Source: Prevotella sp.
GTDB lineage: Bacteria; Bacteroidota; Bacteroidia; Bacteroidales; Bacteroidaceae
NCBI GenBank assembly: GCA_022771625.1
Contig: JALFCW010000120.1
Location: 34,891 to 98,890, forward strand
Length of the DNA: 64,000 bases
Direction: 5' to 3'
A program made the position numbers and the translations under genes. A model generated the notes under the pieces. That model ran no database searches and was not told where the DNA came from. It saw only the letters and a list, made by a program, of their open reading frames with translations. Positions 7,856-17,532 of the stretch are shown here, one piece after another (the first letter of the stretch is position 1; each line of letters starts with the position of its first letter).

Positions 7856-10246
7856 CTACAATGTATTGAGTTTTATTCTTTGTGTCTTGTATTTGTCACT
7901 TGCCACTTCGAGGATGATGTTGGATGCAGACGCTCCGGCACGGAGGATGACGAGGGCACTGCCCATAAAGAGACTGCGCTCTGTACCTACGGCAAGTTCG
8001 TCGGAAGATATGTTTCCGTTGTCAACAGCAACTATCTCAGCATTTCCTGTCACAGAGAAACGGAGATTCTCGCCAGCTGACAACACTCGCCTACCCTTCT
8101 TGTCAACTGCAATCACCCTGACGTGCAGCAAGTCTTTGCCGTCGGCATGCCATGTCTGCACGTCGGGAATCAGTTTGAGGGCAACAGCCTCGCCTGTTGT
8201 CTCAAGCGAGTGGCGTGCCACCTCCTTACCGCCATTGCGTGCAATAGCAGTGAGCTTACCCGACTTATACTCGATATTATCCCATTTAATACGATTGCGT
8301 TCCTTAGGATTGCCACTGTTCTTTTTTACTCCCAAAGACTTGCCATTGAGTTTGAGTTCCACCTCCTCAGCATTTGTATAAGTATATAGCGAGAGTTTCT
8401 CACCATCCTTTCTGTTCCAATTTTCCGAATAGCTTCCTATAGCGACATTAATGCCATTCCACATCTGCTCACCCTTCTTTCCCTTTTCGATGACAGCGAG
8501 ATGAACAGACGGAGTGTCAGAGAACATACTCTTTAGGAAATATGCGTCCGGTTTGGGTTGGAGTGAGATGTCAAACACACCCTGGTTCCATCCCTTTATA
8601 GGCCATCCCATACTCTCGCCGAGATAGTCGATTGCGCCCCAATATGCAAGACCTACAACCTTGTCGAGATCCATCTCAAAGAAGTTTGGTCCCATGGCTC
8701 CCGTACTTGCCTCGCTCTGATAGAATATCTTCTCGGGATAGCGTCGGCTGTCACCAGGGAAGTACATGTACCGATAGTTATATGAGTTCACCTCAGTGGC
8801 AATAGCCAATGGGGCAGGTATTGAGTCGGTGTCAATATCCCTATAGCGCGGATGCATAGCCACTGTTGTAAGACGTGTATTGTCATATCTATGCAACAGT
8901 TCGCGCTGCAGTTTGTATGCCGTCACTCCCCAGTCGTTGAACGGAAGATTAGGATATTGCTGTAATTCATTGCCAAGACTCCACAACACAACGCATGGAT
9001 GATTGCGGTCGCGCTTAACCCATTCAGGCACGTCGCGCTGCCAAAGAGCCTCCCACTCTACACGTCCGCCGGCATATTGCGTTAGCCATTTGTCGTATAG
9101 TTCATCTACGACAAGAATACCATATCGGTCGCAAAGGCGCATAAAGTCCTCACTATATGGATTATGTGAAGTGCGAATATGATTATATCCGAATGACTTC
9201 ATCAGTTGTATGCGTTTCTCTATAGCACGGGGATAGGCAGCAGCTCCGAGAGCTCCTAATGTGTGATGGTTGGCATAACCCTTAAGAAGTACCTTCTTGC
9301 CGTTGAGCTTAAATCCAAAGTCGGGGGAGAACTCAATGGTGCGCACACCAAACTGCTCGCGAATCTGGTCAACGGCATTGCCTTGATTGTCAAACAGAGT
9401 CACCTCTGCCGTATAGAGATAAGGCGACTCACACGACCAAAGGTTGGCATTGTCAATTTCTATCGGTTGCAGTTCATACTCGCGTGTACGCCATTTTCCG
9501 TTGAATACGATATTCTGCTTCTTCTGGGCAACTACCTCACCATTGGCATCGTAGATTTTCACTTCAGCGGGTATATTATCCACCTTGTTGAAACATGCAA
9601 TCTCAGCCTGAATCTTTACCTTCTTGTTATTTTCAGTGCGGATGAAAAGCGGATGACGGGGGAAATATAGTTTCTTGTCTGTAACGATGATGTTGACATC
9701 ACGATAGAGTCCACCTCCTGTGTACCAACGCGAGTTATTGGGTTGTTGGGTATTGGCCTTCACAATAATTTCGTTGTCTCCATCATATTTTATCATCGAA
9801 GAGATATCAGTGTCAAAACCAAGATAACCATAGTCGGTTTTGCCTATGTGCTTGCCGTTGAGCCATACATCACCCACGAGCATAATGCCCTGAAAGTCGA
9901 GCACTACCCTTCTGCCCTTCCATTCTTGCTTTGGGGTAAGCACATATCTATACCAACCCACGTTCATTTCCTTGAAACCACGTGGACTGAGTCGGCTGCG
10001 CACATTACTTCCAGCATCACTATTGTCAGGACGCTCAGAGGCATCTGGTTCCACCCACGGCTGTCCGATAAGGAAGTCATGCGGAAGGTTCACCCTCTCG
10101 CTCTTAGCATTTTTCACTGCCTCAATACCCGACAGTTCCCCAAAGTGAAACTGCCATCCTTCATTCAGGCTTATCGTATCTCTCACTGCGGCCGACGCTC
10201 CACCTACGAGCATTGCCATAGCCGCCAATATCATTATCTTTTTCAT
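7856..10246 (-). CDS. GH2 glycosidase, probable beta-galactosidase
   Basis: The tracked start at 10261 is a TTG; ATG 10246 gives MKKIMILAAMAMLVGGASA, a normal signal peptide, and 796 residues. The layout is GH2: sugar-binding jelly roll (GWYRYVLTPKQEW, DVWLNGKHIG), Ig-like domain, TIM barrel, then C-terminal beta domains. The acid/base is in WSLGNELQQ (Glu about 427) and the nucleophile in FYQSEAS (Glu about 512), both intact. It probably trims beta-linked galactose (or another beta-sugar) from rhamnogalacturonan side chains in the periplasm. It is the last gene of the GH105-to-GH2 operon, 44 bp after the CE12 stop. Substrate specificity within GH2 cannot be read from sequence alone. Confidence 0.88.
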   Translation of the reverse strand: MKKIMILAAMAMLVGGASAAVRDTISLNEGWQFHFGELSGIEAVKNAKSERVNLPHDFLIGQPWVEPDASERPDNSDAGSNVRSRLSPRGFKEMNVGWYRYVLTPKQEWKGRRVVLDFQGIMLVGDVWLNGKHIGKTDYGYLGFDTDISSMIKYDGDNEIIVKANTQQPNNSRWYTGGGLYRDVNIIVTDKKLYFPRHPLFIRTENNKKVKIQAEIACFNKVDNIPAEVKIYDANGEVVAQKKQNIVFNGKWRTREYELQPIEIDNANLWSCESPYLYTAEVTLFDNQGNAVDQIREQFGVRTIEFSPDFGFKLNGKKVLLKGYANHHTLGALGAAAYPRAIEKRIQLMKSFGYNHIRTSHNPYSEDFMRLCDRYGILVVDELYDKWLTQYAGGRVEWEALWQRDVPEWVKRDRNHPCVVLWSLGNELQQYPNLPFNDWGVTAYKLQRELLHRYDNTRLTTVAMHPRYRDIDTDSIPAPLAIATEVNSYNYRYMYFPGDSRRYPEKIFYQSEASTGAMGPNFFEMDLDKVVGLAYWGAIDYLGESMGWPIKGWNQGVFDISLQPKPDAYFLKSMFSDTPSVHLAVIEKGKKGEQMWNGINVAIGSYSENWNRKDGEKLSLYTYTNAEEVELKLNGKSLGVKKNSGNPKERNRIKWDNIEYKSGKLTAIARNGGKEVARHSLETTGEAVALKLIPDVQTWHADGKDLLHVRVIAVDKKGRRVLSAGENLRFSVTGNAEIVAVDNGNISSDELAVGTERSLFMGSALVILRAGASASNIILEVASDKYKTQRIKLNTL

Positions 10247-10254
10247 AGTGTCAT

Positions 10255-10284
10255 TCTTCAATCTTCAATTTTCAATCTTCAATC
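10255..10284. repeat. Short TTCAATC-type repeats before the GH2 start
   Basis: Several near-identical copies of TTCAATC/TTCAATT sit between the CE12 stop and the GH2 ATG. The same low-complexity motif recurs at 57548-57605, upstream of another minus-strand start. Confidence 0.6.
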
Positions 10285-10290
10285 TAAAAA

Positions 10291-13047
10291 TCAGTTTCCC
10301 GCCGGCTTAGTCACATCCACGTCATTAGCCGGACGCCATTTGAATGTCTTCACATCATCAGGCTGTGCGGGGTCGTAGTCTTTCCATTCTGCACGAAGCG
10401 ATTTGACTACTGGCAGATTCAGCTGTTTCATTCCCATAATCACCATCTTAGCCACCTCATAAGCGCCATAGGGGTTAAAGTGGGTATTGTCGGCAAGAGC
10501 CTTTGTCTGGTCGGGGAAGGTGTTTGCTGGGTAGTGGACAAGCGATTCCTTACTGCCCTCATAACCGAGAGTTTCGAAGAAAGTGCGTGTCATGTCATGC
10601 AATTCTATCACCGGCACATTTTCCCTACGTGCCACAGCGCGCATGGCATCGGGATAATCACCATGGGTTTCCTGTATTTTTGTATGAGTTGCCTCATCAA
10701 AGGCACGTCGTTGTGTGGGAGTTACGAAGATGATGTTGCCACCCTTAGCTCTCACTCTGTCGATAAACACCTTGAGATTCTGCGAGAAATTATACCATGC
10801 ACCACTTCCTGCACTGCGCTCCTTCTGGTCATTATGTCCAAACTCACACAACACATAGTCACCCTTCTTCATCTGGGCAATCACCTGATCAAGACGCCCC
10901 TGAGCAATAAACGAACTTGTAGCAAGTCCGCTCTCAGCATGATTGGCAATCACCACGTCGGGACCAAACCATACTGGTGCCATTTGTCCCCAACTTGCAT
11001 ACGGTTCACTGGGTTGGTCGGTCACTGTGGAATTACCACACAGGAATATCTGTGTAGCCACAGTGTCGCGCTCAATCTTCAGTTCCTTTACAGCGGGAGC
11101 TTCACCCGTAAACTCAAGTGTGAGGAAGTCATCCCAAGTGGGATAGTTCTTCTCGCGGTCCTTTATCTTCACGTATTTAAGGTCGGAGATAAACGTAGTT
11201 CGCTTGTTAACAGTAAACTCTACCGTTTTAAACTCACCTTTCTTAGTAGCTACCTCATCCACCATCAGTCTTCTGTTTTCAGTCCTTACTACAGTTTTTC
11301 CCGCCTTTTTCTTAGAACCGAAAACAACAGTCACCTTATAGTTGCCATCGGGCAGTTCTGCAGAATAATAGAAGGGCTCGTTATTCTTCGGGTCACGCTT
11401 GCTCATATCCTCTACAATCGTTGTAGATGAAATAAGATACTTGGCAAGCGATGAATTATTGCGCATAAGTCCCTTTGCCACACTCTTTGCATTCATCTTG
11501 GCACCAGTGAGCGAAGTATGGGTATGGTCGTGGTTGTAGTATGCCTTAGCCTTCTCCCTACCAATCCTGTCAAGGAAGTCGGCCGAGATATTATGCACAT
11601 CCACCAATTCCACTCCTGTTTCCTTCACAACCTCGCGATACCACTTGCCATAAGAGTCATTACGACGCTCTATCTTTCCTCCCGGCCATTCGTTGCGTGG
11701 TGTAAGTGACACGAGAATTGGTGTTGCCCCCTTTTCCCTCACATCCTGTATAAACTTCTTGAGATACCATCCGAAGGAATACACTACTTCATATTTCCCG
11801 CTGTCTGCAAGCTTATACACATGACTTGTGTCCTTGGCGCATGCTATTGTTCCGCGCTGCTTCTGATTGTCAATCGGACCAATATCATTATGTCCGAACT
11901 GAATCAAGACATAGTCACCCGGTTGGAGACTGTTATACACTTTGTCCCAACGTCCCTCGTTGAGGAAGGTACGAGTACTGCGTCCAGCCTTTGCACAGTT
12001 TACACATGTAATCTTATTTTGGTCGAACACGGTGTAAGCCTGTGAACCCCAGCCCCACATACCGTTTTCTTCCTTGTCCTCATTCTTAACAGTACTGTCG
12101 CCTGTGATGAAAACCACCGGTTTGCCCTTCTCGCGCTTCACCTCCTCGGTGGGCAGCTCTACGCCCCGCATCATTGCCTGCAGCGGAGCCAACTTCGGGT
12201 CTTTACTCTCTGCGATACCCTCGGCAGCCGACCTTGCGTTCATCATTGCTCCGAATCGGCTGGTGTGTATATGGTCGGTGTAGAAATGATATTTCTCCTT
12301 CCACGGGCCGTATTTGTCGAGTTTGGATGCAGATATCTCGTTGAGATCGACAAAAGGCACATTTTCCTGTTCAGCCACTTGTCTTGCCCACAAACCAAAA
12401 GTCTTGTTCACTCTTACAATCTTCCCGTTTTCGTCGTATGCGTCACGCGGTGTGAGCGACATAAGTATAGGATTAGCACCCACGGCACGGCAGTCGTTGA
12501 TGTATTTCCTCAGATATTCTCCATAGGTATATACAGTCTCCTTCACTCCTGTCTCCTTGATAGTAACTTTGAGTGTATCCTTGCCTATTCCGGGGATGCT
12601 GGCGCGAGCGCGTCCGCTGTCATATGGTCCATTGTCGTTATGACCTATGGATATGATTACCCAGTCGCCCTTCTGTATTCCCTTGCGCACATCCGGCCAT
12701 AGGCGAGTATAGAAGGTGCGGCTGCTCATTCCTCCTAGAGCCTGGTTTTCCACTGTTATCTTGTTCTCGTCGAAGAAGTCCTGTGCATAATATCCCCATC
12801 CCCACTGTCCGTTGTTGCCATTACCCAACGTACCGTTGCGCATTGTGGAATTGCCAACGAGGAAGAGCACAGGGTTGTTTCCCTTGCGGCTCGTTCCCGC
12901 GGGTATTCGTGCAGTCTTGGCCTTGTTAAGGCTGTCGAGGGTATTATCCACCACCTTGTTGACATCCTCCATAGGTTTTGCCACCTGAGCGATCGTCATT
13001 GATGTAGAGAGCGATATTATTGCTCCCATAAGTATTCTTTTTTTCAT
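10291..13047 (-). CDS. Triple-domain rhamnogalacturonan acetylesterase (CE12-like, SGNH fold)
   Basis: 918 residues with a signal peptide (MKKRILMGAIISLSTSMTIAQ) and three SGNH hydrolase domains. Block I is GNST at 65, GDST at 316 and GNST at 671; the GHND block follows in each (GHNDNG 135, GHNDIG 385, GHND 737); and the Asp-x-x-His dyads are D258/H261, D507/H510 and D853/H856. A beta-rich linker of about 110 residues (YYSAELPDGNYKVTVVF...) separates domains 2 and 3 and resembles the N-terminal domain usual in CE12 proteins. Known family members remove O-acetyl groups from rhamnogalacturonan-I. Usual members carry one catalytic domain, so three is unusual. It has its own promoter (site C) inside the operon. 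Confidence 0.87.
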   Translation of the reverse strand: MKKRILMGAIISLSTSMTIAQVAKPMEDVNKVVDNTLDSLNKAKTARIPAGTSRKGNNPVLFLVGNSTMRNGTLGNGNNGQWGWGYYAQDFFDENKITVENQALGGMSSRTFYTRLWPDVRKGIQKGDWVIISIGHNDNGPYDSGRARASIPGIGKDTLKVTIKETGVKETVYTYGEYLRKYINDCRAVGANPILMSLTPRDAYDENGKIVRVNKTFGLWARQVAEQENVPFVDLNEISASKLDKYGPWKEKYHFYTDHIHTSRFGAMMNARSAAEGIAESKDPKLAPLQAMMRGVELPTEEVKREKGKPVVFITGDSTVKNEDKEENGMWGWGSQAYTVFDQNKITCVNCAKAGRSTRTFLNEGRWDKVYNSLQPGDYVLIQFGHNDIGPIDNQKQRGTIACAKDTSHVYKLADSGKYEVVYSFGWYLKKFIQDVREKGATPILVSLTPRNEWPGGKIERRNDSYGKWYREVVKETGVELVDVHNISADFLDRIGREKAKAYYNHDHTHTSLTGAKMNAKSVAKGLMRNNSSLAKYLISSTTIVEDMSKRDPKNNEPFYYSAELPDGNYKVTVVFGSKKKAGKTVVRTENRRLMVDEVATKKGEFKTVEFTVNKRTTFISDLKYVKIKDREKNYPTWDDFLTLEFTGEAPAVKELKIERDTVATQIFLCGNSTVTDQPSEPYASWGQMAPVWFGPDVVIANHAESGLATSSFIAQGRLDQVIAQMKKGDYVLCEFGHNDQKERSAGSGAWYNFSQNLKVFIDRVRAKGGNIIFVTPTQRRAFDEATHTKIQETHGDYPDAMRAVARRENVPVIELHDMTRTFFETLGYEGSKESLVHYPANTFPDQTKALADNTHFNPYGAYEVAKMVIMGMKQLNLPVVKSLRAEWKDYDPAQPDDVKTFKWRPANDVDVTKPAGN

Positions 13048-13087
13048 TTTGTTTATTTAGGTTGTTTCATTATTTCAAAAGTCGATG

Positions 13088-13157
13088 CAAAATTACATAT
13101 TTATATTATACGTACGACAACAATATTTGATTTTTAACGTTTAATATTTGGTTTGTT
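13088..13157 (-). promoter_or_regulatory. CE12 promoter with direct-repeat operator (site C)
   Basis: The minus-strand -7 box TAATTTTG is at 13088-13095. Half-sites AATATTTGA (13122-13130) and AATATTTGG (13143-13151) are 21 bp apart on the plus strand, and the first begins 26 bp beyond the -7 box. The distal half-site overlaps the 3' end of the PL11 gene. This allows the CE12-GH2 part of the operon to be induced separately. Confidence 0.7.
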
Positions 13158-15111
13158 CCCCAAAAAATATCGTGGGCAGATAGTACCCGAGATGCGGGGG
13201 CTGGTTGTAGCTCACGTTCTGCCATGCCACGGACATTCGGTAGGTGTGGTCGTGCATCAGAGTTGTGACACGGTACTTGGTAGTACAGTTGGTAGTGAAG
13301 ATGTTCAGATGGGAGGCATCGGTGGTATCCCAGAAAATAAGCTCCTCGCGCCAGTCGCCCATAAGGTCTGCCTGCAGATTAGGTGTAGCCTTTGACCAGT
13401 TGCATGACCCCGAATTACCCATCTCGTACAGCATCTTCCCGTTGCCAAGTGGCAGAGGCACAGCCTCCTTTCCGTTCCACTTCATGAGACAAGGGGCAAA
13501 GTGCTGACGCTTTCTGAGATTTCCGAGCAGTTCCTCCTGCAAGTCTCCGTCCCAATAGATGCGGAAGTTCATCGGTAGCATAGTATTAGCAATCACATTG
13601 CCATGTATGTCCTTCACCTCCCTGTTACATATATGCCACATCTCGCAACCGCGGTGATTGGCATCTATGTCAGCACACATGCCACGTCCGGTGTCCTCAT
13701 CACCATGTTCGTGGAATATCAGTTCGCCTGTTCGGGCATCGCGCAGGTCGGCACCGTATGGTCTCGACTCATGCACCATATAAAACTCAAGTCCGGGGCG
13801 ATCGGGGTCGAGGTCGGAGAGATGAAAGGCATCACCATGTCCAAGACCGGTGGAATATAACAGACTTCCATCATTATCGATAGCAGCCGAACCATAGGTT
13901 ATCTCGTCGCATCCGTCACCATCCACATCCGCCACGGCAATGCCATGTGCACCCTGTCCGTATGCCGTAGCTTTCAGTCCAGAAGCGGATTTCACCACCT
14001 TTCCTTCGGCATTAATGAGATTCCATTCCTCAGGGCTGACAGAAGCGTGCAACCATTTCGTGTTGAGCCGCTTACCGTCAAAATCCACCGCCCATAGATA
14101 AGAGCGAGTATAATATCCGCGGCACATCACGGCGCTCGCATTTCTGTTCATACCATCGAGATGAGCCACGCAAGCCAGATATCTCTCGCCACGATTGCCC
14201 TGACATTTCGAGTCGCCCCATCCGGCATATTCCGCCTTACCCCCAACACCATAAGCACGGTTGGGGTTATACCATACGGTGTGCAGAGCCTCGCCTGTCA
14301 TACCGCTGAACACCGTCAGCAATTCCTCGCCTTCGAGTATTCGTCCAAGTTGGTTGCGATAGTCGGCAGAGTTGTCAATCTGGCGTATTGCGGCATCCGT
14401 GGCAGACAGAGTGACAAACTTTCCCTTACCGTCGGTAGAGCCGGGAGCCGTCTTACATATCATCTCAGCCTTACCGTCGCCATCGAAGTCATACACGAGG
14501 AATTGTGTGTAGTGGGCACCGGCACGTATGTTCCGTCCGAGATTGATGCGCCACAGACGCTTGCCAGTCAACTTATAGCAATCTAAGATGACATCACCCG
14601 TATATCCGTCGTGCGAGTTGTCGTGGGCATTCGACGGGTCCCACTTTAAAATCAGTTCGTACTCGCCGTCACCGTCAACATCCCCCACCGAGCAATCGTT
14701 GGGCGAATAGGTATATGAACTTCCGTCGGGAGTGTTTCCGCCGTCGGGGCGTTCAATAGGCATACGATAGAAAAGGTCTCCCCAAGGTGTGATTTCCTTG
14801 GATGTGTTCTCCTTGCCGCCTTGCCTTGCAATGATGCAATATGTGGATGTCACCGTTCCTTCAATATCAGTGAAGTTGGTAGAGTTGATGCCCTTGGCGA
14901 TTGTCTTTCCGTTGCGCACAACATCGAACGTAACATCCTTGGCATCGTCACCGAGAAGTCGCCAGCTGATGAATATACCTTTGTCTTGTGCGGGCAGTGC
15001 CACTACGCCGCGGTCAAGTCGTTCATGAACTGTAGGGGAGATACTTGTCTTCTGTCCCCAAGCCATGCAGATTGTCATGGCAAGTAATACGGTTGCAAAT
15101 GTCTTTTTCAT
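13141..15111 (-). CDS. Rhamnogalacturonan lyase, PL11
   Basis: 656 residues, the normal PL11 length, with signal peptide MKKTFATVLLAMTICMAWGQ. It carries the family start (SPTVHERLDRGVVAL), a fibronectin-like first domain, and the eight-bladed propeller with repeated calcium-type Asp loops (DVDGDGEYELILKWD, DFDGDGKAEMICKT, DVDGDGCDEITYGS) and MNFRIYWDGDLQEELLGN. PL11 cuts GalA-Rha bonds of rhamnogalacturonan-I by beta-elimination. It lies 7 bp downstream of the GH115 gene. With no C-terminal anchor or extra domains it is probably periplasmic, in contrast with the large surface-type PL11 at 42.8-47.4 kb. Confidence 0.94.
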   Translation of the reverse strand: MKKTFATVLLAMTICMAWGQKTSISPTVHERLDRGVVALPAQDKGIFISWRLLGDDAKDVTFDVVRNGKTIAKGINSTNFTDIEGTVTSTYCIIARQGGKENTSKEITPWGDLFYRMPIERPDGGNTPDGSSYTYSPNDCSVGDVDGDGEYELILKWDPSNAHDNSHDGYTGDVILDCYKLTGKRLWRINLGRNIRAGAHYTQFLVYDFDGDGKAEMICKTAPGSTDGKGKFVTLSATDAAIRQIDNSADYRNQLGRILEGEELLTVFSGMTGEALHTVWYNPNRAYGVGGKAEYAGWGDSKCQGNRGERYLACVAHLDGMNRNASAVMCRGYYTRSYLWAVDFDGKRLNTKWLHASVSPEEWNLINAEGKVVKSASGLKATAYGQGAHGIAVADVDGDGCDEITYGSAAIDNDGSLLYSTGLGHGDAFHLSDLDPDRPGLEFYMVHESRPYGADLRDARTGELIFHEHGDEDTGRGMCADIDANHRGCEMWHICNREVKDIHGNVIANTMLPMNFRIYWDGDLQEELLGNLRKRQHFAPCLMKWNGKEAVPLPLGNGKMLYEMGNSGSCNWSKATPNLQADLMGDWREELIFWDTTDASHLNIFTTNCTTKYRVTTLMHDHTYRMSVAWQNVSYNQPPHLGYYLPTIFFGEQTKY

Positions 15112-15118
15112 AATATCT

Positions 15119-17530
15119 TTATTTAAATAAATACCTCCTTCGGTTTTTATTGAAATCCACGTTCCATTGATCCACGATGATATGATTGTCTATAGCCTTT
15201 ATTTTCAGTGTGTGTCTTCCGGCTGCCAAACCATTCAGTTCAATCTCCCTCACGGTCTGTCCCCTTAGGACATTCAGTTTCCAACGTTCCGAGCGGAATG
15301 GTTCCTTTATTGAGAATACACGCTCCTCACCTCCATCGATACATACCGAGAAACGAATGTCTCCATTGTCGTTTGGTTGTGTGGAGATAAGGGCAATCTT
15401 CATTACGGCATCACCGTTTGTTGACGTGTCGAAATCATATTCGAGAGAACCGCCCTTGGGTATGCTGACGGCATTCATACTGTGCCCGAGCATCTGTATA
15501 GCCTTACAGCCTTCAGATGTTGACAAACACTCATTGGCGTTGCGCGAGATATATTCATACTCATCCATCACAACACTTACATTTAATGAGTCATGCACGT
15601 ATGCAGTGTCAGGCATACCGAAGACTGGCAGGTTGCGGGGATTCATCGACATGAGATGCCTCCATTTTCCACCTGCGAGGTCGTTGTTATAACGTTCTGT
15701 CAGCGTCTTTATCTCTTTGTATGCCTCCAAACTTTGCTCTGCGGCAACAGCATCTCCTGTCTGTCTTGCCTTCTGTGCTAGAAGCAGTTTGCGCGCGTGG
15801 GCATCAGCGGCAAGCACGGGATATACTATTGCAGCAAAATAGGCATCCTTCAATCTTGCGGGGATAATATCTTCCACCTTCTTTACAGTGGCTGAAATAG
15901 AAGCATAACGCCCAAGGTATTCACTGATTTCATGTATAGAAAACTCCGTGTCTTGGATAGGACTAAGTCCGCGGTTGTATTTCTTCTTGTCGAGTTCCAC
16001 CTGTGTCCATCCCATAAACTCAGGGCGACGTTGTGCGCACAGTTTGTAATACTCCTTCATGGCAGGGAAAAGCAACTTGCCCGCGTCATCACCAAACTGG
16101 CGGCAGAGCCAACGCAAGTAATGCTTCTCGACACTCGACTCGTTCACACAGTTGATATCCCATGCCATATCGAGAAAGAGTTCGAGTTGATATCCTGCAA
16201 CCTTCGGGTCGTGCACATTCACTATCCACAGTTTTCGGGCATTGTGGTCGTATGCCGTGCGCATCTCATTGTATATCAGTCCTGGTTGTGTAGTTGTCAG
16301 CCATAGATAATCGTGCGGACGTCCCCAATAGCTTAGGTGGTAGTATATTCCCGCTCCGCCGATACGCTTCTGTTCCTCGTCGTTTGACAGTCTCGTGATA
16401 TAACCGTAGTTGTCGTCACACCACATCAGCGTGACATATTCCGGCACCTTCAGCCCTTTCTCGTATATCTGCAGCACCTCCTTGTAAGGGATGAAGATCT
16501 GCGTTTGCTTTTCAGGCTTGCCTATGTGCTTGGCAATCAGTTCCTGCTGGTCGTTGATTACGCATTGCAGTCCGTCAAACTTCTCTTTCATCGTCTTCGC
16601 TCCTTCCATCGAACCGTCGTGAATGCCACGCATACCGATGGTGAACAGGTTGCCTCCGGCTGAGTATTTCACTTCATTGAGACGCTCCGTCCAATACTTT
16701 TGCACGTTCTCTCTGTTAGTGAAATAGTTGAACGCCCCGCGTTCCCTCACGTTCCACTCACCCGTATTGCTTCTTAACAATGGTTCGCAGTGAGACGAGC
16801 CCACGGCAATGCCGCAACTGTCAGCCACATCCTTAGCACCAGGAGTCTTGAAGAACGACACCGTTCCCTCGTGCATGGCGGGCCAAACGGCATTGGCACG
16901 CAGTCGCATCAGCAGTTGGAACACCTTCTTATAAGTGTCCCTTCCAATAAGCCCCTTTTGTCCTTTCTCGCTCCATGGGCGGATGCTCCAGTCCTCGTCG
17001 TTGATGAATATGCCCCTATATTCCACCGATGCCCCCTGGGTGAAAGAGGTATTGCGATTGATTGAAAGACACGATTTCTTTTCCGGCACCACGTCCCCCC
17101 ACCATATCCAAGGACTCACTCCCGCCATCCTCGACATTTCAAGAATACCGTAAGCAGTGCCTCTACCGTTCTTTCCAACAATGAACACATTTCCGTCGTA
17201 CACCGAAATGGTGAATCCGTCGTATGAGGACATAACCTCATCCACGGGCACATTCTTTCGCGCGAGTTTCTTTCTTAGTTTCTCACTTGCCTTGTCAAGT
17301 TCCACTATCATCAAGACTGCATTATTCGTATGCACAGCTTTCCTGCCCGTGACAGCCGACATATCGTCGGAAAACATGCTGAGGGCCACCTTCACAACGG
17401 GTTCCACATCCGTCAGCACGTTGTATGCCACTGCGTTCTCACCGTCATACCATACAAATTCATCTGTTTTTGCCATTATGGATGACATGGCAAACATCAT
17501 CAGACAGCATATAATACATCTCTTAATCAT
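15119..17530 (-). CDS. GH115 alpha-glucuronidase-like enzyme
   Basis: The true start is probably ATG 17530 (MIKRCIICCLMMFAMSSIMA, a signal peptide), 2 bp from the upstream stop; the tracked start at 17584 would overlap that gene by 52 bp. The product is 803 residues. GH115 hallmarks are clear: YRGIFINDEDWSIRPW, MRLRANAVWPAMHEG, GSSHCEPLLRSN, LMWCDDNYGY and GGAGIYYHLSYWGRPHDYLW, then a C-terminal beta-sandwich. The family removes alpha-linked (4-O-methyl)glucuronic acid from xylan or arabinogalactan. Its place in an RG-I operon suggests a glucuronic-acid-decorated rhamnogalacturonan, or cooperation with arabinogalactan side chains. Confidence 0.92.
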   Translation of the reverse strand: MIKRCIICCLMMFAMSSIMAKTDEFVWYDGENAVAYNVLTDVEPVVKVALSMFSDDMSAVTGRKAVHTNNAVLMIVELDKASEKLRKKLARKNVPVDEVMSSYDGFTISVYDGNVFIVGKNGRGTAYGILEMSRMAGVSPWIWWGDVVPEKKSCLSINRNTSFTQGASVEYRGIFINDEDWSIRPWSEKGQKGLIGRDTYKKVFQLLMRLRANAVWPAMHEGTVSFFKTPGAKDVADSCGIAVGSSHCEPLLRSNTGEWNVRERGAFNYFTNRENVQKYWTERLNEVKYSAGGNLFTIGMRGIHDGSMEGAKTMKEKFDGLQCVINDQQELIAKHIGKPEKQTQIFIPYKEVLQIYEKGLKVPEYVTLMWCDDNYGYITRLSNDEEQKRIGGAGIYYHLSYWGRPHDYLWLTTTQPGLIYNEMRTAYDHNARKLWIVNVHDPKVAGYQLELFLDMAWDINCVNESSVEKHYLRWLCRQFGDDAGKLLFPAMKEYYKLCAQRRPEFMGWTQVELDKKKYNRGLSPIQDTEFSIHEISEYLGRYASISATVKKVEDIIPARLKDAYFAAIVYPVLAADAHARKLLLAQKARQTGDAVAAEQSLEAYKEIKTLTERYNNDLAGGKWRHLMSMNPRNLPVFGMPDTAYVHDSLNVSVVMDEYEYISRNANECLSTSEGCKAIQMLGHSMNAVSIPKGGSLEYDFDTSTNGDAVMKIALISTQPNDNGDIRFSVCIDGGEERVFSIKEPFRSERWKLNVLRGQTVREIELNGLAAGRHTLKIKAIDNHIIVDQWNVDFNKNRRRYLFK

Positions 17531-17532
17531 AG

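Noticed and set aside
10480-11430. 316-residue plus-strand ORF opposite CE12
   Set aside because: Lies wholly within the third CE12 domain on the other strand; no motifs or upstream promoter.
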